Assembly: GCA_003857395.1 (NCBI GenBank)
Contig: RPRC01000095.1
Coordinates: 1 to 39,047, forward strand
Reading direction: 5' to 3'
Origin: Geobacter sp.
GTDB lineage: Bacteria; Desulfobacterota; Desulfuromonadia; Geobacterales; Geobacteraceae
Length of the DNA stretch: 39,047 nucleotides
Under the pieces are notes generated by a model that was not told the DNA's origin, searched no databases, and worked only from the letters and a program-made list of their open reading frames with translations. How positions within the stretch are numbered: the first letter of the stretch is position 1; each line of letters starts with the position of its first letter. The translations under genes and the position numbers were made by a program. This document shows, one piece after another, positions 7,851 through 18,127 of this stretch.

Positions 7851-9002
7851 TCAGTCGACCGACTTGCGCAGGAAGGTCGGGATATCGTACTGGTCTTCTT
7901 CATCCATGAAGAAGGCTCGCTGTTTCATGGGAACTTCCCGCTGCTGACGCTCGATCCTCTTGAAGGTCGGAATCTCGCGATTCACTTCTTCCGAAGCGGG
8001 ATGCGCAACGCTCTTCAGCTCGTTCTTGCTCTTTTCCAGATCGAAGCGATCGCCAAAGCCGGTTGCGATTGCAGTGATCTTGACCATCTCGCCAAGGCTT
8101 TCGTCAATGACCAGCCCGACGATGATGTTGGCATCTTCGTGGACCTTTTCGTGAATCACTTTGCTGGCTGCATCAAACTCATCCATGGTCATGGAGGAGG
8201 AACCGGTGATGTTCACCAGCACCCCTTTTGCACCGGAGATATCGATATCTTCCAGCAACGGGCTCGAAATCGCCTTGGTCGCGGCTTCCACTGCGCGGTT
8301 TTCGCCCGTGGCCAGGCCGATACCCATCATGGCCATTCCTCTCTCGCTCATGATAGCCTTTACGTCAGCAAAGTCCACGTTGATGAGACCGGAGGTGGTA
8401 ATGAGATCGGAGATGCCCTGGACTGCCTGACGGAGCACGTCGTCTGACGGCTTGAAAGCATCAAGAATGGACATGGACTTTCCGGCCAGACCGAGCAGCC
8501 GGTCATTCGGGATAATAACAAGCGAGTCCACGTGCTTTTTCAGTTCACGCACACCGCTTTCCGCTTTGGCCAGACGAAGTTTGCCTTCCCGGGTAAAGGG
8601 CTTTGTCACGACACCGACTGTCAGTGCACCCAATTCCTTTGCCACATCGGCAATGACCGGGGCTGCGCCTGTTCCGGTGCCGCCCCCCAGGCCTGCCGCG
8701 ATGAAAACCATGTCTGCCCCCTTGAGGACCTGAGCAAGTTGTTCCCGGTTTTCATCAGCCGCGTCCCTGCCGACGCCAGGATCCGCCCCGGCCCCGAGAC
8801 CTTTGGTGAGCAGACCTCCAAGCTGTATCTTCACTGGCGCCTTGGACATCCGCAGCGCCTGGGCGTCAGTATTGGCGACGATGAAATCGATGCCGTGCAA
8901 CTCGCAGTCGATCATGGTATTTACCGCATTGCCTCCGCCGCCACCAATTCCTATCACCTTGATCTTCGCACTCTGGTCAATACTTTCGTCAAATTCAAAC
9001 AT
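7851..9002 (-). CDS. ftsZ: Cell division protein FtsZ
   Basis: FtsZ is the tubulin-like GTPase that polymerises into the mid-cell Z-ring and recruits the divisome. The 383-residue protein has the Gly-rich nucleotide loop at 18-24 and the tubulin signature GGGTGTG at 106-112. The T7-loop segment [11 protein letters not shown] supplies the catalytic Asp residues for the neighbouring subunit. The C-terminus has a variable linker from about 320 and the conserved tail peptide DIPTFLRK near residue 373, which binds FtsA. The ATG follows AAGGGGGTAGCAA. It is the last gene of the dcw operon, 50 bp after ftsA, and is followed by two hairpins. Nothing is missing or unusual. Confidence 0.98.
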   Translation of the reverse strand: MFEFDESIDQSAKIKVIGIGGGGGNAVNTMIDCELHGIDFIVANTDAQALRMSKAPVKIQLGGLLTKGLGAGADPGVGRDAADENREQLAQVLKGADMVFIAAGLGGGTGTGAAPVIADVAKELGALTVGVVTKPFTREGKLRLAKAESGVRELKKHVDSLVIIPNDRLLGLAGKSMSILDAFKPSDDVLRQAVQGISDLITTSGLINVDFADVKAIMSERGMAMMGIGLATGENRAVEAATKAISSPLLEDIDISGAKGVLVNITGSSSMTMDEFDAASKVIHEKVHEDANIIVGLVIDESLGEMVKITAIATGFGDRFDLEKSKNELKSVAHPASEEVNREIPTFKRIERQQREVPMKQRAFFMDEEDQYDIPTFLRKSVD

Positions 9003-9052
9003 TTGCTACCCCCTTTTTGATAAAAACCAAACAAAACCGCCAAGTAAGAAAA

Positions 9053-10288
9053 TTAGAAAAACTCACCAAGCCACTCTCTCATCCTGCGTGTGACCCTGCG
9101 GAAAACATTGTCGTCGCTTTGGGCCGTCGGGAACTCGCGGATACCCTGGTTTTTGCTTCCGTACACCACCAGTCCGACGCCGGTTGCGTAGACCGGCGAA
9201 TTTACCACATCCACAAGCCCGCCGATATCCTCTGGTACGCCGCGCCGTACCGGCAGATTGAAGATCTGCTCAGCCAGTTCGGGCATTCCCTCAAGTATAG
9301 AAGTACCGCCGGTAATGACAACACCGGAAGCGATCTGATCATCGAACCCGGATTTAACAATCTCCCTGTTGACCAGGGTGAAGATTTCTTCCATGCGCGG
9401 TTCAAGTATTTCGGCGAGAAGCTGACGGGAAAGAATGCGCGGCTTTCGACCTCCAACACTGGGAACCTCGATAGTCTCATCTTTGCCCACCAGGGTCGTG
9501 TAACAGCAGCCGTACTTCTGCTTGATCTTTTCCGCTTCCGCCATAGGTGTCCGGAGACCGACGGCGATGTCGTTCGTCAGGTGGTTGCCGCCAAGTGAAA
9601 GAACCGAGGTGTGCTTGATGGCACCGTCTACAAAAATGGCAATGTCGGTGGTACCGCCGCCGATATCCACCAGAGCGACGCCAATTTCCTTCTCTTCCGG
9701 TGAAATAACCGCTTCGGAAGAGGCAAGCTGTTCAAGAACGATGTCCGCCATATCAAGACCAGCCCGGTTGCAGGACTTGATAATATTCTGGGCACTTGCC
9801 ACTGCACCGGTCACGATGTGTACCCGCGCCTCGAGGCGAACGCCGCTCATGCCGAGGGGTTCGCGAATACCATCCTGATCGTCGATAATGAATTCCTGAG
9901 GCAGGATATGGATTACTTCCCGATCCATGGGTATTGCAATGGCCTTGGCAGCATCAATGACCCGGCGCACGTCATCGGGGGCAACTTCCCGGTTCTTTAT
10001 GGCAATCACGCCTTGGGAGTTAAAACCTTTGATATGGCCGCCGGCAATGCCGGCATACACCGATTTGATCTCACAGCCGGCCATCAACTCAGCCTCTTCA
10101 ATGGCCTTCTTGATGGATGCGACCGTTGTTTCGATATTGATGACCACCCCTTTGCGGAGACCTCGGGACGGGCTGGTACCGATACCGACGATGTCGACAC
10201 CATCTTCGGTCACATTGCCGACGATGGCACATATTTTCGTGGTGCCGATATCGAGCCCCACTATCAGATTTTCCCTTCTGTTGGCCAT
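9053..10288 (-). CDS. ftsA: Cell division protein FtsA
   Basis: FtsA is the actin-like ATPase that tethers FtsZ filaments to the inner membrane and activates septal wall synthesis. The 411 residues show the actin-family phosphate-1 motif (VGLDIGTTK at 10-18), the phosphate-2 motif VDIGGGTTDIAIF in mid-protein, and the adenosine motif GVVITGGTSILEG. The C-terminus RRMREWLGEFF is the expected amphipathic membrane-targeting helix. The start has a clear GAGGAGGGGG site. It lies between ftsQ (16 bp) and ftsZ (50 bp), the usual order. Confidence 0.97.
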   Translation of the reverse strand: MANRRENLIVGLDIGTTKICAIVGNVTEDGVDIVGIGTSPSRGLRKGVVINIETTVASIKKAIEEAELMAGCEIKSVYAGIAGGHIKGFNSQGVIAIKNREVAPDDVRRVIDAAKAIAIPMDREVIHILPQEFIIDDQDGIREPLGMSGVRLEARVHIVTGAVASAQNIIKSCNRAGLDMADIVLEQLASSEAVISPEEKEIGVALVDIGGGTTDIAIFVDGAIKHTSVLSLGGNHLTNDIAVGLRTPMAEAEKIKQKYGCCYTTLVGKDETIEVPSVGGRKPRILSRQLLAEILEPRMEEIFTLVNREIVKSGFDDQIASGVVITGGTSILEGMPELAEQIFNLPVRRGVPEDIGGLVDVVNSPVYATGVGLVVYGSKNQGIREFPTAQSDDNVFRRVTRRMREWLGEFF

Positions 10289-10304
10289 GGCCCCCTCCTC
10301 TTTA

Positions 10305-11135
10305 TTACACCTTTTTCACGATAATTTTATCCGGATAATTCAAATCAACATATTCAAGTGATGCTATCTGCGCTGTCAGCTCCTTGTAGATCCGGCTGAA
10401 GCGGACCAGTTTTCCCTGAAAATCGGAGTTGCCAAGCTTTACCGGAATTCCGCCCTGGGCAGTAAACAGCGTGTAGCCGTAGCCCTTATCCAGGTGAATT
10501 TCCGATACATCGCTCAAGCGAAACTCAGTCCCTTTCTTCAGCATTTCCATGAGGCCAAGGGCCATCGTCAGCATTTTTTTCGTGCCGTCGGCATCCTTCA
10601 GCAGATCCTCTTCCGTGATCCCGGTAAGGACGGGAAAGTCAAGTTGGTCGCCCTCAGTCAAAGGCTTGAAGATCTCCCCCTTGGAATCCAGGTAGTACAA
10701 ATATCCCATGTTCACGACTGCCACCGGCACCCGTTCGGTGATCTCGATCGAAAGTGTGCCGGGAAAACGCCGACGAACCTTCAGCTTCTCGACCCAGGGG
10801 TTCTTTTCCAGCTGTTCCGCCACATGCTGCAGGTCAAGCTTTAACAGGGAATTCCCAAGTTTGACCCCGGTAAGACCGACTATCTCATCGCGTGAAAGTT
10901 TCTGCAAGCGAGGCACTTCGATCCGTTCCAGCTTGAAAAAAGTCGCATCGGCAAATATCTGGTACGTTTCCGTACCGAGAGTCCAGAGCAGGGTAGTCAG
11001 GACAAATGCGGCACAGACCTGAGCCGCTTTTTTGAGCATGCGACGAAACTGTATCGGCTTGCGTGGCTTTCGCTCCCGCTTCTGGCGATTCCGGTTTTGC
11101 TGTGGATTCTGTTTTTTGTGATGCATGTCACGCAT
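10305..11135 (-). CDS. ftsQ: Cell division protein FtsQ (DivIB)
   Basis: FtsQ is a bitopic divisome protein that bridges FtsL/FtsB and the cytoplasmic ring. The 276 residues contain a very basic cytoplasmic tail (residues 1-33, many Lys/Arg/Gln), one transmembrane helix at about 35-55, and a POTRA domain at about 68-138 (FKLERIEVPRLQKLSRDEIVG, then NPWVEKLKVRRRFPGTLSIEITER). The C-terminal FtsQ domain ends in VDLNYPDKIIVKKV. The ATG at 11135 follows GGCGGTGG; an ATG three codons later is possible. The 30-bp gap to ddl fits one transcript. Confidence 0.93.
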   Translation of the reverse strand: MRDMHHKKQNPQQNRNRQKRERKPRKPIQFRRMLKKAAQVCAAFVLTTLLWTLGTETYQIFADATFFKLERIEVPRLQKLSRDEIVGLTGVKLGNSLLKLDLQHVAEQLEKNPWVEKLKVRRRFPGTLSIEITERVPVAVVNMGYLYYLDSKGEIFKPLTEGDQLDFPVLTGITEEDLLKDADGTKKMLTMALGLMEMLKKGTEFRLSDVSEIHLDKGYGYTLFTAQGGIPVKLGNSDFQGKLVRFSRIYKELTAQIASLEYVDLNYPDKIIVKKV

Positions 11136-11165
11136 GGGCCACCGCCAAAGGCGTATATCCTGAAT

Positions 11166-12101
11166 CTAGACTCTTATTTTCAAAGACGCGGAAAGCAGTA
11201 TTTTTTCCAGCAACTCGCCAAAGGAAATGCCGACCCCTCCGGCAATTTCGGGAAAAAGGCTGAGGGCTGTCATCCCCGGAAGGGTGTTGACCTCCAGAAT
11301 GTAGCATTCTTCCGTCGGCGTAACAAGCAGATCAACACGGCTGTAATCGCAGCAACCAAGGGATCGATGGGCAAGAACCCCGACCTGCAAGGCCTTACGG
11401 TACAAAACCTCCGGCAGTGGAGCAGGAAAAATATGCTCCGCCATGCCTGGGGTGTATTTTGCCTCAAAATCGTAGAATTCGTTGCGGGGGACGATTTCAA
11501 TGGCACCGAGAGCCTGATCTCCAAGGATTCCCACCTGAATCTCCCGCGCGGCAATAAACTGTTCCAGAAGGATTTCACTGTCATAGCGGAAAGCAAGCTC
11601 AAGAGCAGCCGGGATTTCCTCGGGAGTCTTGACGATGCTGACTCCCACCGATGACCCTTCCTGGGATGGCTTTACCACCACCGGAAACGGGAATTCGAGC
11701 AAGGTAAGATCAAATTCCTCACCGCTCCTCAGAACCCGGTAGGGAGCAACCAGGAGTCCGGCCGACTGGAACGCTGCTTTGGCAAATATCTTGTTCATGG
11801 CCAGCGCACTGGCGAGAACTCCGGAGCCGGTATAGGGAATCCCCATCATCTCCAGCAAACCCTGGACCGCACCGTCCTCGCCATAGCGGCCGTGGAGCGC
11901 CACAAAGGCAATCTCAACACCGGCGTCGGCGAGTTTTCGAGCCAGAGATCTGTCAACGTCAATGGCCAACGCGTCGTATCCCAAGGAAAGGAGGTTTTCA
12001 CAGACAGCCGTACCGCTCTTGAGAGACACATCCCGCTCCGCGGAGAGCCCACCGTACAACACCCCGATTTTCTTTGCTTTAAGTTCTTCTCGTGACATCA
12101 T
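11166..12101 (-). CDS. ddl: D-alanine--D-alanine ligase
   Basis: The enzyme joins two D-alanines with ATP for the MurF step of peptidoglycan synthesis. The 311-residue ATP-grasp protein has the N-terminal [15 protein letters not shown] motif (13-27), HGRYGEDG (70-77), an EGSSVGVS loop, and a C-terminal metal-binding [10 protein letters not shown] block. The length is typical of the DdlB class found in dcw clusters. The ribosome site is weak (GGAT region) before tandem ATGs. It sits between murB (27 bp) and ftsQ (30 bp). Confidence 0.96.
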   Translation of the reverse strand: MMSREELKAKKIGVLYGGLSAERDVSLKSGTAVCENLLSLGYDALAIDVDRSLARKLADAGVEIAFVALHGRYGEDGAVQGLLEMMGIPYTGSGVLASALAMNKIFAKAAFQSAGLLVAPYRVLRSGEEFDLTLLEFPFPVVVKPSQEGSSVGVSIVKTPEEIPAALELAFRYDSEILLEQFIAAREIQVGILGDQALGAIEIVPRNEFYDFEAKYTPGMAEHIFPAPLPEVLYRKALQVGVLAHRSLGCCDYSRVDLLVTPTEECYILEVNTLPGMTALSLFPEIAGGVGISFGELLEKILLSASLKIRV

Positions 12102-12128
12102 TTTATTTCTATCCGATCCTATCCGAAA

Positions 12129-13040
12129 TTACCTTTCCCGGTGCTCTCCGACAATTCTGACTTCTTCCTGCAGTTCAACTCCGAATTGTTCCCTGACCGT
12201 TTCCTTAACCTTGGCTGCCAGGGCCAGGAAATCATCAGCTGAAGCCCCGCCCCTGTTCACCAGAAAGTTTGCATGGACAGTCGATACTTCCGCACCGCCG
12301 ATCCGTACCCCTCGCAACTTGGCGCCATCGATACATCGCCAGGCAGGACCCTCGGGAGGGTTCTTGAAGAACGAACCGGCATTTGGGTAGCCCACCTGCT
12401 GAGTTGCGCGTCGTTTTTCAAGGAATGACTCCATTCGGCTACGGATCTCTGCCGGATCATCCTTCGTGAGTCGGAATGAAGCCTGACAGATGATTTCTCC
12501 TTGCTCAAGCTGCAGGAAGCGGTAGCCGAAGACCAGCTGCGACTTTTCCCCTTTCATGAATGTCCGACCCTTGAGGGTTAGCAGGGTATCCAGCGAATCA
12601 GTTATCTCGCCACCGCCGGCTCCGGCATTCATCGCCAGTGCCCCTCCCAATCTCCCCGGTATTCCCACCAGGAATTCAAGCCCCGCCAGCCCCTGGTCCC
12701 GACAAAAGCGGGCGAGTGCGGCATTCTCGACTCCCGCCCCGGCATGAATCAGGTTTTCCCCTTCTCGCTCCAGCTGATCGAATTTTTCCAGCGAGATAAC
12801 ACAGCCCCTGATACCGCCGTCCCTGACCAAGAGGTTATAGCCTCCACCCAGCACCAGGAACGGTAGTCGATATTCATCCAAGAGCGCCAGAAGGTGTTGC
12901 AGATCATCCGCGTCCATGGGCAGAACAAACCAGTCAGCCGGCCCCCCGACCCTCAGCGATGTATGCCGAGCCATGGGTTCATCACGAAGTACCGTGCCAC
13001 GAATCTCTCGCACGATACGTTCGGAGAAAGCTTTTTTCAC
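12129..13040 (-). CDS. murB: UDP-N-acetylenolpyruvoylglucosamine reductase
   Basis: MurB is the FAD- and NADPH-dependent enzyme that reduces UDP-GlcNAc-enolpyruvate to UDP-MurNAc. The 303 residues show [10 protein letters not shown] (30-39), the FAD-binding [15 protein letters not shown] (62-76), the [20 protein letters not shown] block, and the catalytic Ser region [12 protein letters not shown]. The length and the absence of long insertions fit the shorter MurB class. It starts with GTG overlapping the murC stop by 4 bp (GTGA), which implies translational coupling. Confidence 0.96.
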   Translation of the reverse strand: MKKAFSERIVREIRGTVLRDEPMARHTSLRVGGPADWFVLPMDADDLQHLLALLDEYRLPFLVLGGGYNLLVRDGGIRGCVISLEKFDQLEREGENLIHAGAGVENAALARFCRDQGLAGLEFLVGIPGRLGGALAMNAGAGGGEITDSLDTLLTLKGRTFMKGEKSQLVFGYRFLQLEQGEIICQASFRLTKDDPAEIRSRMESFLEKRRATQQVGYPNAGSFFKNPPEGPAWRCIDGAKLRGVRIGGAEVSTVHANFLVNRGGASADDFLALAAKVKETVREQFGVELQEEVRIVGEHRER

Positions 13041-14413
13041 AGCACTTTTTCCATCTTCTGGAGCAGGAGCTCTCCAGTCTGCCAGATATTGCCCGCCCCG
13101 AGGGTCAGCAGGATGTCGCCCGGTTTCAGGATTTCCAGCAGGTGAGCCACCAGCTCCTCGCGATCGGCGATATGGGAGACATCTTTCTGTCCATGCTGTC
13201 TGACGCTGCGAGCAAGAGCCTCGGCAGTCACCCCTTCGATCGGCTCCTCACCGGCGGGGTAGATATCGGTCAGGATCAGCACCTCGGCATCATGGAAGGC
13301 CTTGACGAAATCGTCGTACAACTCCTTTGTCCGGGTGTACCGGTGCGGCTGAAAGACGACCACGAGACGCCTGTCCCATCCCGAAGTTGCTGCCGCCAAA
13401 GTTGCCCGAATCTCTGTCGGGTGATGACCGTAGTCATCCACCACCATGATGCCACCCACCTCACCCTTTACCTGGAATCGACGACCAACTCCGCCGAAAT
13501 CACGGAAGCCCTCCTGGATCACTGAAAAAGGAACATTCAGTTCCAGCGCCACGCCAATCGCTGCCAAGGCATTGAGGACATTATGGGCGCCAGGCATCTT
13601 GAAGCTGATCTCGCCGAGCCGCTCGCCGCGGTATTGGGCCACAAAGGACGTGTCGAGTCCTTTCAGCTTTATATCACAAGCCCGGATATCCGCCTGGGCA
13701 CTCAGTCCGTAGGTAATAAAGCGTTTATTGACGCGTGGAATAATGTCCGCCACGTGGTCACTGTCGAGACACAGGACGTTCAAACCGTAAAAGGGAACCT
13801 TGTTGATGAATTCGACAAAGGTATCTTTGATCTCCTCAATTCCGCTATAGAAGTCAAGGTGATCGGCATCGATATTCGTGACAACGGCAATTGTCGGGGA
13901 GAGCTTCAGGAACGAGCCGTCCGATTCATCCGCCTCGGCCACGAGGAATTTCCCCTGGCCCAATCGTGCATTACTGCCCAGTGAGTTAAGTCGGCCGCCG
14001 ATGACAATGGTCGGGTCGATCCCGGCATAGCCAAGAAGGGTCGCAACCATCGAAGTGGTGGTGGTCTTGCCGTGGGTGCCGGCAATGGCAATGCCGTATT
14101 TCATCCTCATCAGCTCGGCAAGCATCTCAGCCCTGGGGATCACCGGTATCAGGTTCTCGCGCGCCTCCTGGACCTCGGGATTGTCATCCTTCACTGCGCT
14201 GGAGATAACCACCACACCCGCGCCAATGACATTCTCCCGTAGATGGCCATAGAATATCTCCCCACCCAGTCCGGCCAACCGTTCGGTAATCTCCGACCTG
14301 CGAAGATCCGAACCGGAAACCTTGTACCCCAGGTTCAGGAGAACCTCGGCAATACCGCTCATGCCAATGCCGCCAATACCGACAAAATGTATCTTCTCTA
14401 TTTTTCCGTACAT
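13037..14413 (-). CDS. murC: UDP-N-acetylmuramate--L-alanine ligase
   Basis: MurC adds L-Ala to UDP-MurNAc, the first Mur ligase step. The 458-residue protein has the N-terminal Rossmann loop [10 protein letters not shown] (11-20), the ATP loop GTHGKTTTT (112-120), and the [12 protein letters not shown] motif typical of MurC. A C-terminal domain with [10 protein letters not shown] and FQPHRYTRT follows. The ATG follows AAGGCACC. It is separated from murG by a 126-bp spacer that contains two GC-rich hairpins, the widest gap in the operon. Confidence 0.97.
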   Translation of the reverse strand: MYGKIEKIHFVGIGGIGMSGIAEVLLNLGYKVSGSDLRRSEITERLAGLGGEIFYGHLRENVIGAGVVVISSAVKDDNPEVQEARENLIPVIPRAEMLAELMRMKYGIAIAGTHGKTTTTSMVATLLGYAGIDPTIVIGGRLNSLGSNARLGQGKFLVAEADESDGSFLKLSPTIAVVTNIDADHLDFYSGIEEIKDTFVEFINKVPFYGLNVLCLDSDHVADIIPRVNKRFITYGLSAQADIRACDIKLKGLDTSFVAQYRGERLGEISFKMPGAHNVLNALAAIGVALELNVPFSVIQEGFRDFGGVGRRFQVKGEVGGIMVVDDYGHHPTEIRATLAAATSGWDRRLVVVFQPHRYTRTKELYDDFVKAFHDAEVLILTDIYPAGEEPIEGVTAEALARSVRQHGQKDVSHIADREELVAHLLEILKPGDILLTLGAGNIWQTGELLLQKMEKVL

Positions 14414-14430
14414 GGTGCCTTCTTATTCCG

Positions 14431-14488
14431 GCAGGGACGCCCGTCCTCTGCGGCAGCCCATTCAAGGGCAGGCACAGGGGCCTGCCCC
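14431..14488. repeat. GC-rich REP-like hairpins inside the murG-murC gap
   Basis: Two adjacent hairpins lie in the 126-bp spacer. The first is GCAGGGACG against CGTCCTCTGC (14431-14451, one bulge). The second is GGGCAGGC against GCCTGCCC (14466-14487) with a 6-base loop. The second resembles a dispersed repeat family in related genomes, by recollection rather than search. No T-run follows, so readthrough into murC is expected. Confidence 0.6.
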
Positions 14489-14539
14489 TCCGGGTCATTT
14501 AATTGATTTCACTTTGCTTTTGCTTGCCGTCGTGTTTTT

Positions 14540-15619
14540 TTATGCCGCAAGCATTGCATCTACGATGATTTTTGCTGCGTCCGGCCGCGCCATGGCAGCG
14601 GCTTTTATCCCGGCCGACTTTCGGACCGCGGGGTTACGCTCCAGTTCCTCGATCATTGCCGCAAGCCTTTTTCCCGAGAGTTCCCGGTCAAGAATCATGA
14701 ACCCGGCACCTTTGTTCACCAGAGCTTCGGCATTCTTTCGCTGGTGATCGTCCGTGGCATATGGATAGGGGACAAAAATACAGGCCTTGCCGCAGGCCGT
14801 CACCTCGGCAATGGTGGTTGCACCGGCCCGGCACAAAATCAGATCGGCTTTCTGATAAGCCTCAGCCATGTTATCGATGAACGGCACCACTTCGGCGCAA
14901 AAACCTTCGCGGAGGTAGGCCTGCTGAACGGCTTCCAGATCAGCCTCGCCGGTCTGATGCGTGATGGTAATGCGATCCCTCAAGGCAGCCAGTTCCGGCA
15001 GCGCCTCGATCATGGCCATATTGATCCGGTGGGCTCCGGCACTGCCGCCAAAAACCAGCAAGCGAAACCCATTGCCGTTTCCATTCGCCCTGCGCTCCTC
15101 GCTCAGTCTATCCAGGATCTGCCTCCGCAGGGGGTTTCCCGTCAAGAGCAGCTTTCCCGCCGGAACGTGCCGACGTGACTCCTCCAGCGAGATAAAAACT
15201 GTCTGCACCACCCTGGCAAGTATCCGGTTCGTCAGACCCGGCAGGGCATTCTGCTCATGGATAAAGCACTTGCAGGAGCTGTTTCTGGCAGCCAGAACAA
15301 GGGGGCCCGAGGCATAGCCACCGACACCGAGAACCAGATCCGGCTTAAAAGTGCGGATGATTCTCCGGGACTGTGCATAGCCAAGCAGCAGCAGCCAGAC
15401 TCCTTTCACCTTGGAAAACACATTTTTGCCCCGCATTCCGGTCGTGGCAATGCATTTCAGATGATATCCAAACCGGGGCAGAACACGAGCTTCGATGCCC
15501 CTCTCCGTACCGACAAACAGCACTTCGTTGCCCGGATCCCTTGCCAGGAACTCCTCCGCAACGGCAATCCCCGGAAAGAGATGACCGCCTGTGCCACCGC
15601 CCGCGATAAGAATTCTCAT
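14540..15619 (-). CDS. murG: MurG: lipid II-forming N-acetylglucosaminyltransferase
   Basis: MurG transfers GlcNAc from UDP-GlcNAc to lipid I on the inner face of the membrane, giving lipid II. The 359-residue GT-B enzyme has the N-terminal AGGGTGGHLFPGIAVAEE loop (6-23), VLGVGGYASGPLVLAA, the HEQNALPGLTNRIL block, and the C-terminal donor site CRAGATTIAEVTACGKACI followed by PYATDDHQ. Its ATG overlaps the ftsW stop (ATGA), showing coupling to the upstream lipid II polymerase gene. Confidence 0.97.
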   Translation of the reverse strand: MRILIAGGGTGGHLFPGIAVAEEFLARDPGNEVLFVGTERGIEARVLPRFGYHLKCIATTGMRGKNVFSKVKGVWLLLLGYAQSRRIIRTFKPDLVLGVGGYASGPLVLAARNSSCKCFIHEQNALPGLTNRILARVVQTVFISLEESRRHVPAGKLLLTGNPLRRQILDRLSEERRANGNGNGFRLLVFGGSAGAHRINMAMIEALPELAALRDRITITHQTGEADLEAVQQAYLREGFCAEVVPFIDNMAEAYQKADLILCRAGATTIAEVTACGKACIFVPYPYATDDHQRKNAEALVNKGAGFMILDRELSGKRLAAMIEELERNPAVRKSAGIKAAAMARPDAAKIIVDAMLAA

Positions 15620-16719
15620 GGCGTCACCCGTACCCGTGAAGAGATGTTGAGCAATATCCCTATGGCAAAAAGTGTAATGATGAGAGAACTACCCCCATAG
15701 CTGATGAAGGGAAGCGCCAGTCCCTTTGTGGGAAAAATGCCGGTTACCACGGCAATATTGACGAATGCCTCGATCCCGATCAGGGTGGTGATGCCGAATG
15801 CCAGGGATCTGCCGAAATTGTCCTCCGCATAGATGGCAACGCGGGTCCCCCTCATCACCAGCAGGAAAAACATGGCAGAGATCACCATAAAGCCGAGAAA
15901 GCCCAGCTCTTCGCTCACCACGGCAAAGATAAAGTCGGTATGTGCCTCAGGCAGATAGAACAGTTTCTGCTTCCCCTCACCGAGCCCTTGGCCGAACAAT
16001 CCGCCGGTACCGACCGCAATCCAGGACTGGATGATCTGAAAGCCGGTATTGGTCGGATCTTCCCAGGGATTCAGAAAGGCCATGATGCGCCGGCGACGGT
16101 AATCAACATGCATAATGGCATAATAGAGGAACGGCAGCGCCAGCAACACCATGGAAAGGATATAGGATAACCTGGTGCCGGCGGCAAACAGCATCGCCAT
16201 GGCAACCGCCCCGAGGGTCAGGGAGGAACCCAGGTCAGGCTGCTTCAGCAGGAACATCAGCATCACCGCCAGGACAACCATATACGGCAGGAAGCCTGTC
16301 GAGAAGTGCTTCATCTTGTCCTGTTTTTTGTCGAGGGAATAGGCCATATACATGATAAAGGCAATCTTTGCCATTTCCGAAGGCTGCAGGGAAAATCCCG
16401 GAAGCCGGATCCAGCGTGACGAGCCGCCGGCGCTGCCGCCGATTCCAGGAATCAGAACCAGCCCGAGGAGGACCAGGCAGAATATCAGGATCGGCACCGC
16501 CGCTTTTTTCCAGAAGTGGTAATCAATCCGCATGGCTCCGATCATGGCACTGATGCCGAGAACGAGAAAGATGCCCTGGCGCTTCAGGAAGTAGAATTCG
16601 TCATGATATTTCTTTGCCGCCATGATGGATGAGGAAGAATAGACCATGACCACACCAAAGCAGGTCAAGGCCACAACCATGAGCACGATAATCAGATCGT
16701 ATCCTTCGGATCTGCTCAT
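15616..16719 (-). CDS. ftsW: Septal peptidoglycan polymerase FtsW
   Basis: FtsW is a SEDS-family glycosyltransferase that polymerises lipid II at the septum with FtsI. The 367 residues are hydrophobic throughout and fit ten transmembrane helices. Family motifs are the RWIRLPGFSLQPSEMAKI loop, KQPDLGSSLTLG, and the closing FPTKGLALPFISYGGSSLI segment. The genomic position between murD and murG favours FtsW over the elongation homologue RodA. It abuts murD without a gap and overlaps murG by 4 bp. Confidence 0.96.
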   Translation of the reverse strand: MSRSEGYDLIIVLMVVALTCFGVVMVYSSSSIMAAKKYHDEFYFLKRQGIFLVLGISAMIGAMRIDYHFWKKAAVPILIFCLVLLGLVLIPGIGGSAGGSSRWIRLPGFSLQPSEMAKIAFIMYMAYSLDKKQDKMKHFSTGFLPYMVVLAVMLMFLLKQPDLGSSLTLGAVAMAMLFAAGTRLSYILSMVLLALPFLYYAIMHVDYRRRRIMAFLNPWEDPTNTGFQIIQSWIAVGTGGLFGQGLGEGKQKLFYLPEAHTDFIFAVVSEELGFLGFMVISAMFFLLVMRGTRVAIYAEDNFGRSLAFGITTLIGIEAFVNIAVVTGIFPTKGLALPFISYGGSSLIITLFAIGILLNISSRVRVTP

Positions 16720-18078
16720 CTATTCCGCCTCCTCGATGAGTCCACACACGGCCGAGACAAATCGCTCACCGCGCACTTCATAGTTCCTGAACATGTCAAA
16801 ACTGGAGCAGGCCGGAGAAAACAGTACCACATCTCCCGGTTCTGCCAGGCGATGGGCCTCCTGCACCGCCTCTTCGAGACTGTCTACCAGGATCGTCTCG
16901 GTAAGATGGCCCAGGGCGTCACGGATCTTTTCCCGGGCCTCGCCAAGCAGAATCAGATGACTCACCCGTTCCCGAACCAGGTCGGCAAGGGGAGCATACT
17001 CGCCGCCCTTGTCCTTGCCACCCGCGATGAGCGTGATGTTTCCGGGAAAACTTTCCAGAGACTTTACCACGCTGCCTACGTTGGTTCCCTTGCTGTCGTT
17101 GTAGTAGGTCACGCCGTTGATTGTCGCCACCAGCTCCATGCGGTGAGGAAGACCGGAAAAACCTGCAACCGCCGCCAGGGCCGCCGCGGCAGGACACCCC
17201 ATCAGCAGGGTCGTGGCAAGAGCAGCCATGCAGTTATCAACATTATGCACCCCGCGGAGCTTGAAGGAGTCGGTGGGAAAGTGCTCCAACTGCCCGTCCC
17301 AGGCAAAGGTGATCACGCCATTATGGTAGAAAATGCCCTGCTCCAGAACCGTGAGCCTGCTCATGGGTACGACCCGGGCCGCAAGCGTATCGGCACAGGC
17401 CGCCACCAGAGGATCGTCAATATTCAGAATCGCATAATCATCGGCGGTCTGATTGGCAAATACCCTGAGCTTGGCGTCAATGTACTCCTGGTAGCTGGCG
17501 TAACGGTCAAGATGGTCTTCGGTAATATTGAGCAGAACCGCGACGCGGGGGCGGAACCGGACAATCCCTTCCAGCTGAAAGGAGCTGATTTCCGCCACAA
17601 CCCGATCGGTCCGCTTTCCCGAAATCACCAGATCGATCAGAGGGTTGCCGATATTGCCTCCGACAAAGGTTCTGAATCCGCATTTCCGGAAAATTTCACC
17701 TGCCAGGGTGGTCGTCGTGGTCTTGCCATTGGTTCCGGTAATTGCTGCAATAGGCGCGTCGATAAATTCGTAGGCCAGCTCGATCTCGCTGATAACCGGG
17801 ACCCCCTGATTCCTGGCCAGCACCAGCGGGGCAATATCCAGCGGCACACCGGGGCTTACCACGATCAGGTCCGCACCAAGAAAAGTATCGGCGCCATGAC
17901 CACCGAGCTCATAGGTGATTTCCAAAGCTGACAGTGTCGAGAGGAAAGGAACCAGTGCCTCTTTTCCCTTGCTGTCGCTGACAGTTACCCTGGCACCACA
18001 CTCGCAGAGGAACCGAGCCACCGCCGCTCCCGTTCTGGCCAGACCCACCACCAGTATTTTCTTGTCCCTTAAATCCAT
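16720..18078 (-). CDS. murD: UDP-N-acetylmuramoyl-L-alanine--D-glutamate ligase
   Basis: MurD adds D-Glu to UDP-MurNAc-L-Ala. The 452-residue protein carries the N-terminal Rossmann motif [15 protein letters not shown] (10-24), SPGVP (75-79), the ATP loop GTNGKTTTT (115-123), [10 protein letters not shown], and the C-terminal YYNDSKGTN and [10 protein letters not shown] motifs. Downstream the gene runs directly into ftsW. A 49-bp spacer to mraY on the other side holds a small 6-bp stem. Confidence 0.97.
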   Translation of the reverse strand: MDLRDKKILVVGLARTGAAVARFLCECGARVTVSDSKGKEALVPFLSTLSALEITYELGGHGADTFLGADLIVVSPGVPLDIAPLVLARNQGVPVISEIELAYEFIDAPIAAITGTNGKTTTTTLAGEIFRKCGFRTFVGGNIGNPLIDLVISGKRTDRVVAEISSFQLEGIVRFRPRVAVLLNITEDHLDRYASYQEYIDAKLRVFANQTADDYAILNIDDPLVAACADTLAARVVPMSRLTVLEQGIFYHNGVITFAWDGQLEHFPTDSFKLRGVHNVDNCMAALATTLLMGCPAAAALAAVAGFSGLPHRMELVATINGVTYYNDSKGTNVGSVVKSLESFPGNITLIAGGKDKGGEYAPLADLVRERVSHLILLGEAREKIRDALGHLTETILVDSLEEAVQEAHRLAEPGDVVLFSPACSSFDMFRNYEVRGERFVSAVCGLIEEAE

Positions 18079-18127
18079 TTTCTACCTTCATCTCAGGGCA
18101 GACCGGATGGTAGCCCTGCAGAACCTG

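Noticed and set aside
16852..17931. 359-codon open frame antisense to murD
   Set aside because: Full overlap with murD, no ribosome site, no recognisable domain.
18094..18118. Small hairpin (CAGGGC with GCCCTG) between mraY and murD
   Set aside because: Only 6 bp with a 13-base loop and no T-run; likely chance.
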